A DNA stretch of 39,438 nucleotides, from IMG/VR virus record IMGVR_UViG_3300031999_000082, positions 1-39,438 of that record. The stretch is one strand, 5' to 3'. Of this stretch, positions 30,500 to 37,576 are shown one piece after another; position 1 is the stretch's first letter; each line of letters starts with the position of its first letter. The translations under genes and the position numbers were made by a program. Source of the stretch: a virus. The notes under the pieces were generated by a model, which worked only from the letters and a program-made list of their open reading frames with translations, did not search any database and was not told the origin of the DNA.

Positions 30500-30699
30500 A
30501 GGGGAGAAAGATGAAAAACGGAACAATTATAGTGTTAATAATGATTTCAATTTTATTTGGGGGTTTAGCTCTTCATTATCAGTCAAAATCTATTATGTGG
30601 GAGGAGAGGGCGTGGGAGCAGTCAAAAATGACCGACAGAGCTATCGAGGTCGCTAAAGATTGTAGGGATACACTCAAAGATTGTGTAGAAATTAAATAA
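30496..30699 (+). CDS. Small single-span membrane protein, spanin- or holin-like
   Basis: 67 aa if started at the ATG overlapping the endolysin stop, or 62 aa from a second ATG at 30511 behind GGGGAGAAAG. One N-terminal hydrophobic span (IIVLIMISILFGGLALHY) is followed by a charged helix, WEERAWEQSKMTDRAIEVAK, with two Cys. This resembles an inner-membrane spanin subunit or a lysis regulator. Assignment is from size, topology and position. Confidence 0.55.
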   Translation: MKGRKMKNGTIIVLIMISILFGGLALHYQSKSIMWEERAWEQSKMTDRAIEVAKDCRDTLKDCVEIK

Positions 30700-30739
30700 A
30701 CCATGACTTATTGGCCATCAACCCTAAAGGGAGAAGAAA

Positions 30740-30886
30740 ATGATTTGGGCTTTTGCTCCAATAATTTATTTGCTTTACTTAGATGATGTCATTACTAAAG
30801 GAATGTTTGATTATATTCCAACTGTTTTGGTGTTGATTTTTACTATTTGTCTTATTGGTTATTTGAAGGAGAAGATGGACTTATGA
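30740..30886 (+). CDS. Small two-span membrane protein, holin candidate
   Basis: 48 aa behind GGGAGAAG. Two short hydrophobic segments (AFAPIIYLLYL and VLVLIFTICLIGYL) flank a DDVITKG turn, and the tail is charged. This is the size and layout of small class II-type holins, and it directly follows the endolysin. The stop overlaps the next start (ATGA). Confidence 0.5.
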   Translation: MIWAFAPIIYLLYLDDVITKGMFDYIPTVLVLIFTICLIGYLKEKMDL

Positions 30887-31086
30887 ACCAGGTGAAACAT
30901 ACAGAAGTCCTGAAATATATAAATGAACATCCAGGTATGCCCACTGATAGGATTTTTAGAGCCTTTGGGAGAGATCTTGGATGGACCCTTAGAAAATTGG
31001 AGGATTTGGGAAAAGTTAAAGTTGAGTATATGGATCCTGATTTTGTTAGAAAGAAACATAAAATCTATTTTGCTAAGAGGAGTTAA
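30883..31086 (+). CDS. Winged helix-turn-helix protein
   Basis: 67 aa. VLKYINEHPGMPTDRIFRAF and WTLRKLEDLGKVKVEY fit a small winged-helix DNA-binding domain: helix, turn, recognition helix, then a beta wing. It starts inside the holin candidate gene and precedes the recombinase gene by a few bases. It may regulate the lysis/recombinase unit. Confidence 0.55.
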   Translation: MNQVKHTEVLKYINEHPGMPTDRIFRAFGRDLGWTLRKLEDLGKVKVEYMDPDFVRKKHKIYFAKRS

Positions 31087-31088
31087 AA

Positions 31089-31709
31089 TTGAATAAGAGT
31101 AAAACTTCTCGCCAGAAGTATTTGACAGAGGATGAATATAAAAGACTCTTAGGAGTTATCAGAAATGAAAGAGACTACGTTTTATTCTTTCTATGTGGGA
31201 ATCTTGGGTTAAGGGTTGGGGAGCTCGTGAGGTTAAGGGTATCTGATATTATGAAGGATGAGACGGGATTCTATTTAAAGATTCCTACATTGAAAAGAGG
31301 GGGAGTTAAAGGTAAAGTGAAAGGATCTATCCAAAGGGGAGAACTTCCTAAAGCTTACGAGGATATTCCATTATCATCAGACCTGGCTTCAATACGAGAA
31401 ATCCTTAGTAAATATATTTCAAAGTATAAAATAAAGGATTGGATCTTTCCTTATAGAGGGTTACATATCCCTGAATATACGGTAGCTAGATACTTCAAAT
31501 CCTATGCAAGAAAGGCGGGAATGGATCCTCGTTATAGTATTCATTCCTTAAGACATTTCAAAGGGTTCTATACTTATAAGATGAAGACTGACCTTAGAGC
31601 AGTTCAAATACTTCTTAGGCATAGAGATATAAGGACTACAGCTATCTATGCCGATGCTAATTTAGATTCTAAAAGAAAGATTGTTGAGGGACTTGAACTC
31701 TTCAGATGA
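31089..31709 (+). CDS. Tyrosine recombinase (short form)
   Basis: 206 aa from a TTG behind GAGGAG. Catalytic signatures are present: Arg42 in GNLGLRVGELVRLRV, HSLRH with the second Arg, LLRHRDIRTT, and the nucleophile Tyr in TAIYADANL. It is short and lacks the usual N-terminal core-binding domain, as do some phage and archaeal integrases or dimer resolvases. It could act in genome resolution or integration. No att site is recognisable next to it. Confidence 0.85.
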   Translation: MNKSKTSRQKYLTEDEYKRLLGVIRNERDYVLFFLCGNLGLRVGELVRLRVSDIMKDETGFYLKIPTLKRGGVKGKVKGSIQRGELPKAYEDIPLSSDLASIREILSKYISKYKIKDWIFPYRGLHIPEYTVARYFKSYARKAGMDPRYSIHSLRHFKGFYTYKMKTDLRAVQILLRHRDIRTTAIYADANLDSKRKIVEGLELFR

Positions 31710-31724
31710 AGATTGTTATAATTT

Positions 31725-31750
31725 GGTCTAAAATATAACAACTTAGACCA
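31725..31750 (+). other. Inverted repeat after the recombinase gene
   Basis: GGTCTAA and TTAGACC form a 7-bp stem with a 12-nt AT-rich loop, 15 bp after the recombinase stop. No T-run follows. It could be a weak transcript-end structure or a recombinase-related site. Confidence 0.35.
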
Positions 31751-31790
31751 TAGTAATAGTATTATTAAACTTAAAAAGGGGGGTAAGGCC

Positions 31791-32234
31791 CTGAAACTAC
31801 ACAAGTCCTCTTATGCAGTTGGTTTATTTGATGGAGAGGGTTGTATTCATATAGCTAGACGAAAGAGAAGAAAAGGAAGGCTCCTTTATGTTCTGTTCCT
31901 TACTATGGCAAATAATAAATCTTACAAAGCATTAGGACTTATGAAGAAGCTGTTTGGAGGAAGTATTCAAAGAATTACTCCTAAGAATAAAAGGATAAAA
32001 CCTTATTGGTTCTGGACTATTTCAGGGAATAAAGCTAATGGGATGCTATTAAAAATAGGTTCATATTTTATTATTAAGAAAGAAGAATGTGACTTGGCCC
32101 TAAAATTTAGGGATTTAGATCCTAGGACCAAGAGAATGAATGTTCCTAAAGAGGTCAGAAGAAAGATGAGCAAGATGTATAAAGAAATGAAACAATTAAA
32201 AGTTCCTTTAGAATTAAGAGGGGGCAATGGTTAA
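31791..32234 (+). CDS. Single-motif LAGLIDADG endonuclease, non-ATG start
   Basis: About 147 aa if read from the open frame near 31791. SSYAVGLFDGEGCIHIARRK holds one LAGLIDADG motif with its acidic residue. GGSIQRITP and PYWFWTISGNKANGMLLKIG match the DNA-binding strands and second helix of the family. No ATG, GTG or TTG lies in frame before the motif; a CTG near 31791 behind a G-rich run is the best guess. Starting at the ATG at 31905 would lose the motif. It is free-standing, between the recombinase and a SLOG gene. It may be decaying or start at CTG. The 3' end overlaps the next gene by 8 nt. Confidence 0.65.
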   Translation: MKLHKSSYAVGLFDGEGCIHIARRKRRKGRLLYVLFLTMANNKSYKALGLMKKLFGGSIQRITPKNKRIKPYWFWTISGNKANGMLLKIGSYFIIKKEECDLALKFRDLDPRTKRMNVPKEVRRKMSKMYKEMKQLKVPLELRGGNG

Positions 32235-32577
32235 GAAGGTATTGAAGCTAGCAGTGGTAGGCTCCCGTAGCTTTAACAACTACTCTATAATGAAGCAAGC
32301 CCTAACACAACGTCTTCCTTTTGTATTAGTATCAGGAGGAGTAAAGGGGGCGGATTCGCTCGCCGAGCGGTTTGCCCGAGAGAATGATCTCGAGACTATA
32401 ATCCATTTCCCAGAGTGGAAGAAGTATGGAAGAAAGGCTGGATACCTCAGGAATACTTTTATAGTTAGGGATTGCGATAAGCTGATAGCATTCTGGGATG
32501 GAGAAAGTAAGGGAACTAAAATGACAATTGATTTAGCTGAGAAAAGTGGGAAACCTTGTAGTATAATTAGGTTTTGA
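32227..32577 (+). CDS. SLOG-family nucleotide-binding protein (YspA/DUF2493-like)
   Basis: 116 aa. LAVVGSRSFNNYSIM, LVSGGVKGADSLAERFAREN, FPEWKKYGRKAGYLRNTFIV and KLIAFWDGESKGTKMTIDLA are the standard motifs of the SLOG superfamily branch that contains YspA and relatives of DprA. These bind or process nucleotide ligands. In phages they are common and of unclear role. It overlaps the endonuclease gene end. Confidence 0.8.
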   Translation: MVKKVLKLAVVGSRSFNNYSIMKQALTQRLPFVLVSGGVKGADSLAERFARENDLETIIHFPEWKKYGRKAGYLRNTFIVRDCDKLIAFWDGESKGTKMTIDLAEKSGKPCSIIRF

Positions 32578-32588
32578 AGGGGGAGAAG

Positions 32589-32801
32589 ATGAACTTAAAA
32601 GAGATTATATCTCGTCGTAAGAATTTTAGAGCTGGGACTAAAGTTGTAAATTGCGTATCTCATATTGGCTTGCCCATAACCACACGTCCCCAGGATTGTA
32701 ATCTCTGTTATCTAGATATGAAAAACTACATCAATTATGTTCTTGATGTGAATAAGTTTTTAAATGAATTATTTGATAAAATAGAAGAGGACTCCAAATG
32801 A
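32589..32801 (+). CDS. Small protein with CxxC
   Basis: 70 aa from the ATG behind GGGGGAGAAG. It has a basic N-terminus (KEIISRRKNFRAGTK), Cys-containing DCNLCY in the middle and a helical end. A single CxxC plus one earlier Cys is not enough for a clear zinc site. Unknown. Confidence 0.45.
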   Translation: MNLKEIISRRKNFRAGTKVVNCVSHIGLPITTRPQDCNLCYLDMKNYINYVLDVNKFLNELFDKIEEDSK

Positions 32802-32956
32802 AAGGATATATCCCTGATGCGATCTCAAAGATTGCTGCTATGATAATTGCTATACCCATATCCATAATAATTCTTGTAGGTTTGTGGGTATACAAACTTA
32901 CTTCAAGGAGAGATTGTAATGAAAGATCTAGAATTAAGAAATCCAGATCTCTTTAA
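32798..32956 (+). CDS. Small single-span membrane protein
   Basis: 52 aa. It starts 4 nt inside the previous gene. A hydrophobic segment (AAMIIAIPISIIILVGLWVY) is followed by a basic tail (KLTSRRDCNERSRIKKSRS). The tail overlaps the next gene by 38 nt in another frame. It could be a lysis-related or membrane-anchoring protein. Confidence 0.45.
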   Translation: MKGYIPDAISKIAAMIIAIPISIIILVGLWVYKLTSRRDCNERSRIKKSRSL

Positions 32957-33248
32957 GATGGTAAAAGAAGAGAGTCTAAGACAGATTAAAATATGGGGGA
33001 TTCAGGACCATGATCCTTTTGAATGGATAACTCATACTACAGAGGAGTTAGGTGAGTTAGCTTGTGCTATTTCTGAGTGGACATATAGAATGGGCCTTCA
33101 GTCAGAAGTAGTAAAAGAAGCTATTCACACCGCAACTCTTTCTTTAAAGATAGCAGAGATATTTATTGAATTATGTGATGAATGTGATAAATCTTTTGAG
33201 GAAGGGCAAAGACATTGTAGAAAGTGCGGAAAATTTCTACTTGAATAA
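32919..33248 (+). CDS. MazG-like protein with C-terminal zinc ribbon
   Basis: 109 aa behind AAGGAGAG. HTTEELGELACAISEW has the EExE-type metal-binding helix of MazG-like NTP pyrophosphohydrolases, and the second helix is AIHTATLSLKIAEIFIELC. The last 25 residues, CDECDKSFEEGQRHCRKCGK, form a zinc ribbon fused on. Such enzymes remove non-canonical nucleotides or alarmones. The second acidic motif is weak, so activity is uncertain. Confidence 0.55.
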   Translation: MKDLELRNPDLFKMVKEESLRQIKIWGIQDHDPFEWITHTTEELGELACAISEWTYRMGLQSEVVKEAIHTATLSLKIAEIFIELCDECDKSFEEGQRHCRKCGKFLLE

Positions 33249-33264
33249 GTAAGGAGGTATAGCT

Positions 33265-33921
33265 ATGAAATACAAATCACCAGTAATATGGAGAGAAGTT
33301 TACGAAAGAGATAAAAAGAAGTGGTTCCAGAAATGGGCCATAACAGTTCTTGTTGCTTTTATTATCCTGATTGGATCTTTTTGTTATTTTCAAGAAGAAG
33401 CCTTCTTGGCTAGAAAATCAAATGTGCTCCAGGGGGTGGTTGATGACTATAAGATAAAATTTGAAATTTTAGGTCTACTTAGGACTAAAGGGATTAGTCT
33501 TAATCAGGGATTAGATATTGCTAATATGGCTGTGATCCAATCTAAACAGTTGGGACTTCCCCTGCCTTTAGTCTTGGCAATTATGGGGAAAGAAAGTGAG
33601 TATCTCCCCCATGCAATTAGTAATAAAGGAGCAAAAGGATTAATGCAGCTTATCCCTGCTACATTTGATCTCTATATTAAAAAATTAAATTTAGGGGTTA
33701 CACAGTCAGCAATCTTTGATCCGATTGTAAATGTACTTGTTGCCACTCATTATTTAAAGGATCTTTATGATGAGTATAAAGGGAAGACAAAGACAGAAGA
33801 TGAAGCATGGAAATTAGCTCTATCCTGCTATAACTCGGGGCCCCTGGGGGGTATTCAGAAAAGTTATGTTAAGGAAGTGAATAAACTTTCATTACAGATT
33901 GATAAGAGGTTTGATAAGTAA
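33265..33921 (+). CDS. Membrane-anchored lytic transglycosylase
   Basis: 218 aa. An N-terminal span (WAITVLVAFIILIGSFCYF, about 26-44) anchors the protein. The catalytic domain shows IMGKESEYLPHAISNKGAKG with the acid Glu, LMQLIPATF, DPIVNVLVATHYLKDL and ALSCYNSGP, the SLT/MltE-type signature. It would cut glycan strands of peptidoglycan either at lysis or, as a virion part, at entry. AAGGAGGT precedes the ATG. Confidence 0.85.
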   Translation: MKYKSPVIWREVYERDKKKWFQKWAITVLVAFIILIGSFCYFQEEAFLARKSNVLQGVVDDYKIKFEILGLLRTKGISLNQGLDIANMAVIQSKQLGLPLPLVLAIMGKESEYLPHAISNKGAKGLMQLIPATFDLYIKKLNLGVTQSAIFDPIVNVLVATHYLKDLYDEYKGKTKTEDEAWKLALSCYNSGPLGGIQKSYVKEVNKLSLQIDKRFDK

Positions 33922-34045
33922 TGAATAATATATTTTTAGAAGGAGGTGATAGAGCATCAGAGTAAAGAAGAGATAGTAGAGGCTAAGGGTATAATAGAAA
34001 TCTCTATTTAATTTTTAACAAATCTTTAAAAGGAGGAACAGAATT

Positions 34046-34891
34046 ATGAAAAAGATGTTCATTGTAACCATTATGATTTTGATGTTGGGGGTAGTCCCAG
34101 CATTCGCAGGGGGACTTGGATACTCTTGGAGTCATTCCGAGTTTGATAAGAGTACGAGTGGCGTCACTACCAATACTGACTCTTTTCATGCAGTTGGGGT
34201 CCTTGGCAGTGGTTCTGCTATAGGTAGTAACTATGCTGGTGGTCAGGCAGTAACTACCCACATTTATCCATTCTCAGATTTTCTAGGGGATGTCCAATTT
34301 GGAAAAGCAACCCAAAATTTTGGTGAAACAATCGGTGGATTTGAATTCAGTATCGAGACAGGAAACAAGGGATGGTTGCCTATTGCTGGAGCCATTGCTG
34401 GAACCAAAGGTGATGTGTCTCAATGGAGCGACAACTGGTCTAACATCACTGGACTTAATGGAGTAGCCGGTAGCCAAGCAAGTCAGGGTAGTGCAGCGGG
34501 ATTTGTTGGTGCTGATGCAGCTCTACTTATCGGCAAGAATAAGTCTGATACTGGTGCATTTACAGGGGACTCCGTGGTTGGTGGAGAAACTTATTCTTAT
34601 TCTTACAAAGGACCTGGATACATTGGAACTGTGTCTGGTGCTGGCAACTCAGCTGAAACCATTATCACTGGTAATTTTGGAAGTGGTTATGCTGGGGGTA
34701 ATGGTCAGACTTCTGGTGGATCTTCTATTAATAGTGATAAAGGTTCCACCTTTGGTGCATACGCTGGTCAGTTCTCTTATTCAGGAAATGGGTGGGGAAA
34801 TGTGGCTGGGTATAGTCAATCGTATCATACTCAACTGACTCATGGTTCCATTTTTGGCACAAGTTCTGGTGTCAGTGTGAACATGCCATAA
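34046..34891 (+). CDS. Exported Gly/Ser-rich protein
   Basis: 281 aa behind AAAAGGAGGAAC. A clear Sec signal peptide (MFIVTIMILMLGVVPAFAGG) predicts cleavage after AFA. The mature part is almost free of Cys and rich in Gly, Ser, Thr, Asn and Tyr (SYSYKGPGYIGTVSGAGNSA), resembling secreted beta-repeat or surface-layer-like proteins. Codon use is less AT-rich than upstream. It would act outside the host cytoplasm, perhaps on the cell envelope. The next gene encodes a second exported protein. Function unknown. Confidence 0.65.
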   Translation: MKKMFIVTIMILMLGVVPAFAGGLGYSWSHSEFDKSTSGVTTNTDSFHAVGVLGSGSAIGSNYAGGQAVTTHIYPFSDFLGDVQFGKATQNFGETIGGFEFSIETGNKGWLPIAGAIAGTKGDVSQWSDNWSNITGLNGVAGSQASQGSAAGFVGADAALLIGKNKSDTGAFTGDSVVGGETYSYSYKGPGYIGTVSGAGNSAETIITGNFGSGYAGGNGQTSGGSSINSDKGSTFGAYAGQFSYSGNGWGNVAGYSQSYHTQLTHGSIFGTSSGVSVNMP

Positions 34892-34902
34892 CCTTTAACT
34901 AG

Positions 34903-34929
34903 GGAGGGGGCGTAATACACGTTCCCTCC
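34903..34929 (+). promoter_or_regulatory. Strong GC-rich hairpin between the exported-protein genes
   Basis: GGAGGGGGCGT pairs with ACGTTCCCTCC over 11 bp (two G.U pairs) with the loop AATAC. No T-run follows, so it may be an RNA processing or stability element; the following gene has its own AAAGGAGGTC. Confidence 0.55.
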
Positions 34930-34954
34930 TAACTTAAAAAGGAGGTCAAGTAAT

Positions 34955-35629
34955 ATGAAGAATCTATTCCTAATAATATCTTTGATGATGATGCTGGTTG
35001 CTACTCCAGTATTTGCTGGGGATGTAAATACCATAGCTGGAGCAGGTGTAGATTTTAACTATACTCCGACTACTTATGCTGACGAACCACGGCAATTACC
35101 AATGCCTGTCCCTGTCTTCCCAAATCCTATTCCCTTAATTCAAGGGGGGAGAGTTGGTGATATAACAGTAAGTCTACCTGGATTTGCCTATGTGGGACTT
35201 CGCCCTCTTGGAAATGGAGATAAAGTCCTTGATTTAGTAGTTAAGTCCGGAAGTATCTTTGATAGAGTCCGACTTGAGGACATCGAATTGGACGTGATTA
35301 AGTTCTATAAGAAGACCATTGAAGGGAAGAAATGGAATGAGACCATGGTAAGATATGCTGTCCAATATAAGGATAGTGCAATGGGTGCTGGTATTGGTGG
35401 TGGTGGTGCAAGTTCTGTTTCTGGTCTTGGTAATGGAGCAACTGCGGTAGGCGGAACTGGAAGTCTTGCAGTTCTTCCTGGTTACACCAGATCGACTGCT
35501 GATCCTGTGTATGTTATTAAATTATACCTGATCGGAAGCATTGCTTCTTTAAATATTAAGACTGAAGCTGTTGTTCCTGAAAAGGTAGTTAAGAAAATTA
35601 AACCAGGAGAGATATTCTCAGTCAATTAA
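34955..35629 (+). CDS. Exported protein of unknown function
   Basis: 224 aa behind AAAAAGGAGGTC. The Sec signal peptide LFLIISLMMMLVATPVFAGD is cut after VFA. The mature part starts with a Pro-rich stretch (QLPMPVPVFPNPIPL), then a beta-rich domain (GDITVSLPGFAYVGLRPLG), a Gly-rich loop (AGIGGGGASSVSGLGNGA) and a Lys/Val-rich end. It has no transmembrane or catalytic motif. It pairs with the preceding exported protein and ends in a terminator, so the two form a small unit of host-envelope proteins. Confidence 0.65.
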   Translation: MKNLFLIISLMMMLVATPVFAGDVNTIAGAGVDFNYTPTTYADEPRQLPMPVPVFPNPIPLIQGGRVGDITVSLPGFAYVGLRPLGNGDKVLDLVVKSGSIFDRVRLEDIELDVIKFYKKTIEGKKWNETMVRYAVQYKDSAMGAGIGGGGASSVSGLGNGATAVGGTGSLAVLPGYTRSTADPVYVIKLYLIGSIASLNIKTEAVVPEKVVKKIKPGEIFSVN

Positions 35630-35673
35630 TTTAACAGATGAAGGAACTCAGGTTCGAGGGGAAACTGAGTAAG

Positions 35674-35718
35674 AGGGGAAGGTTAAGAATTTCTTTTCCT
35701 TCCCCTTCCTCTTTTTTT
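35674..35718 (+). terminator. Intrinsic terminator
   Basis: AGGGGAAGG and CCTTCCCCT form a 9-bp stem around 15 nt, followed by TTCC and TTTTTTT. A 6-bp hairpin (ACTCAG/CTGAGT) precedes it at 35647-35669. It closes the exported-protein unit. Confidence 0.8.
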
Positions 35719-35740
35719 CTTAGAAGGGAGAAAACACGAA

Positions 35741-35929
35741 ATGATACCAACTTTAATAGTAGATTTTAATGGAGAGGCTCTCACTATAATTGATGGAGAG
35801 AAACGAAGGCATTCTTCAAAAGCTAGTGCTGAAAACTTGGCTAGCCTTAAAAAGATTTCATTTGGAATAATCTTTGATCATGGGGATGCAGTAACTTTGA
35901 TAAATGGGATAAAAGGAAACTCCCGATGA
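35741..35929 (+). CDS. Small protein of unknown function
   Basis: 62 aa behind AGAAGGGAG. Beta strands at both ends (TLIVDFNGEALTII, AVTLINGIKG) suggest a compact fold. It overlaps the next gene by 4 nt. First of a run of very small plus-strand genes. Confidence 0.5.
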   Translation: MIPTLIVDFNGEALTIIDGEKRRHSSKASAENLASLKKISFGIIFDHGDAVTLINGIKGNSR

Positions 35930-36126
35930 TCATTCTATATTTAATCAAATGCAGAGATTGTGGGCACGAGGTGACTGGAGAGACTGAATATTTCAGTGGG
36001 AGATATTGGTATTGTGAGAAATGCAAATCTCGAAGATTACAGGTGTACTTAGAAATAGAACCCCATAGAAAGGAGAAATCAAATGTCACCAATTCCACGA
36101 GATTACAGGAAACAAAAGGATCCTAG
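35926..36126 (+). CDS. Small zinc-ribbon protein
   Basis: 66 aa. CRDCGHEV and CEKCKSRR form a CxxC/CxxC zinc ribbon, followed by a basic tail. Starts at ATGA inside the previous gene. It overlaps the winged-helix gene by 44 nt in another frame. Confidence 0.6.
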   Translation: MIILYLIKCRDCGHEVTGETEYFSGRYWYCEKCKSRRLQVYLEIEPHRKEKSNVTNSTRLQETKGS

Positions 36127-36364
36127 ATTGTTCTCCATTGAGATTTTGATTGAGTTGATTAGTCAGAAAGTAAATGAGTTTACATCAAGAGAAATAGCTG
36201 ACTTATTTAAGATCCCTATCGCGGAATCCTGCACCCGCATTAATGTACTGAAACGATATGGCTGCATTAAAGTTATTAAACCCGAGACTTATCCTCGAGT
36301 CTACGAAATAACTGATTGGGGAAAGAGATATTCGGAGAAGAAAAAAAAGGAGTATGGATTATGA
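36083..36364 (+). CDS. Winged helix-turn-helix regulator
   Basis: 93 aa. EFTSREIADLFKIPIAESCT and RINVLKRYGCIKVIKP make a winged-helix DNA-binding domain, with a basic tail YSEKKKKEYGL. AAAGGAG precedes the ATG. It probably regulates phage transcription. It overlaps the next gene by 4 nt. Confidence 0.65.
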   Translation: MSPIPRDYRKQKDPRLFSIEILIELISQKVNEFTSREIADLFKIPIAESCTRINVLKRYGCIKVIKPETYPRVYEITDWGKRYSEKKKKEYGL

Positions 36365-36624
36365 ACCTTACTTCTTGTAGTCATAAATGCTGGTATGCCA
36401 AGAGAGAAAAATGTATTTGTATCTGTGGTGGAAAAAATCACAAGATTGGTACTCAAGATTTCATAAGTTCTGAGTTCCTTGAGAAATTGGAAGAAAAATT
36501 CAAGAAGTATAAGGAATTAAGAAGGCATGAGAGAAAAATGGAACGGAAAATGGGAAAGCTTTCCTTTAAGCCTGAATCCCAAAAGATGATGAACCAAATA
36601 ATTAAGGCACATAAGAAAAGGTAA
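36361..36624 (+). CDS. Cys-rich metal-binding protein
   Basis: 87 aa. CSHKCWYAKREKCICICGGK gives five Cys and His in 20 residues, a motif found in small phage proteins with an unknown role. A basic helix follows (EKLEEKFKKYKELRRHERKM). Starts inside the previous gene (ATGA). Confidence 0.55.
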   Translation: MNLTSCSHKCWYAKREKCICICGGKNHKIGTQDFISSEFLEKLEEKFKKYKELRRHERKMERKMGKLSFKPESQKMMNQIIKAHKKR

Positions 36625-36740
36625 TGCTATCTATAGGAATGTTATGCTTTCTTGGGCTGTTCTTCTTAGCCTTGGCGGTGCATAAAATCCTAAAAGGTAT
36701 TCCGATAAGGATTGTAGAAAAGGAAGGTAACTATGACTAA
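36624..36740 (+). CDS. Tiny membrane protein
   Basis: 38 aa: a hydrophobic start (MLSIGMLCFLGLFFLALAVH) and a basic then acidic tail. It begins at TAATG of the previous stop and overlaps the next gene by 8 nt, so it is probably translated. Unknown role. Confidence 0.45.
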   Translation: MLSIGMLCFLGLFFLALAVHKILKGIPIRIVEKEGNYD

Positions 36741-36903
36741 GGATAGACTTTTTTGGATTATAGATGGATTAGATTGGGATAGATTAACTCGCTGGGAAGA
36801 GAATTTTATAGAAAAGATGGAGCTGCAGTTTAAAGAGGAAGAGTACTTAACTAAAGCTCAAGAAGAAAAATTAGAAGAAATCTATAAAGAGAAAGCAAAA
36901 TAA
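36733..36903 (+). CDS. Small acidic helical protein
   Basis: 56 aa behind AAGGAAGG: MTKDRLFWIIDGLDWDRLTR, then a Glu/Lys coiled-coil-like helix. No family recognised. Confidence 0.5.
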   Translation: MTKDRLFWIIDGLDWDRLTRWEENFIEKMELQFKEEEYLTKAQEEKLEEIYKEKAK

Positions 36904-36920
36904 AAAGGGAGGTAACTAAA

Positions 36921-37133
36921 ATGGATGAAAAGAAAATTGTAACTATTGTACCAGTAGATCCTTTTGGAAATCTTAAAGGAACAATTATTTTTGAAGCCAA
37001 AGCTGACAGCTTAGGTGGAACTGCTGTCTGGGCTCCCAATATTGACCCTTTTACTGGGATGAAGATACTTCTTAATATGTTTGTTGGTATTCTTCAGACA
37101 ATATCTCCACAATCAAGTATTATTAGGCCTTAA
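36921..37133 (+). CDS. Small protein of unknown function
   Basis: 70 aa behind AAAGGGAGG. A beta strand (KIVTIVPVDPFG), a Gly/Asp loop, then a hydrophobic helix (GMKILLNMFVGILQTI) that may lie on a membrane. Confidence 0.5.
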   Translation: MDEKKIVTIVPVDPFGNLKGTIIFEAKADSLGGTAVWAPNIDPFTGMKILLNMFVGILQTISPQSSIIRP

Positions 37134-37150
37134 AGAGAAGAAGGAGGAAC

Positions 37151-37285
37151 ATGAAAGAAAGAGGATGGTTAAAAAGACAATTAATTTCATTCTTTGCCTG
37201 GTGTATAAAGATTCTACTAAGGCCTTATATAGGATTTTCTTGCTCACAGTTCTCAATAGATTTTAAGAAGCAAAGGAGAAGATAA
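37151..37285 (+). CDS. Small basic amphipathic protein
   Basis: 44 aa behind GAAGGAGGAAC: MKERGWLKRQLISFFAWCIK, then basic residues to QRRR. A membrane-surface helix is likely. It overlaps the next start (TAATG). A frame shifted by one is also open, but it lacks a ribosome site. Confidence 0.45.
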   Translation: MKERGWLKRQLISFFAWCIKILLRPYIGFSCSQFSIDFKKQRRR

Positions 37286-37575
37286 TGAAGAAAAAACTTT
37301 TTGGGCTTATTATTGGAAGTCTTCTTAAAATTACTCCTGGTAGACGTCATGCTTGGTATGAAAGCAATCTTGGTTATCCAATAAGGAAAGAGATTGGGAA
37401 CTGGAAATTACCAGAATTAACTGGATCTTATACTCCTACTCCCTCTTTTGAGAAGAAGATTTTTATGTGGGAAAGATTAAAGTCGTTATTAAGAGGGGGA
37501 GTTAGGTTATGGATAGGAAGATTCAAAAGGTGGATGAAGAAGCTATTCCATTTTGGAAAGAAAGGAGGTAGCTAA
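37285..37575 (+). CDS. Basic amphipathic protein
   Basis: 96 aa starting at TAATG behind AAAGGAGAAG. Basic and aromatic, with KKKLFGLIIGSLLKITPG at the start and RLWIGRFKRWMKKLFHFGKK at the end; both ends could bind membranes. No motif recognised. Confidence 0.5.
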   Translation: MKKKLFGLIIGSLLKITPGRRHAWYESNLGYPIRKEIGNWKLPELTGSYTPTPSFEKKIFMWERLKSLLRGGVRLWIGRFKRWMKKLFHFGKKGGS

Positions 37576-37576
37576 A

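Noticed and set aside
37081-37266. A 61-codon plus-strand frame overlapping 37151-37285
   Set aside because: Its start lies inside the preceding gene without a ribosome site, while the shifted 44-codon frame has GGAGGAAC at proper spacing.
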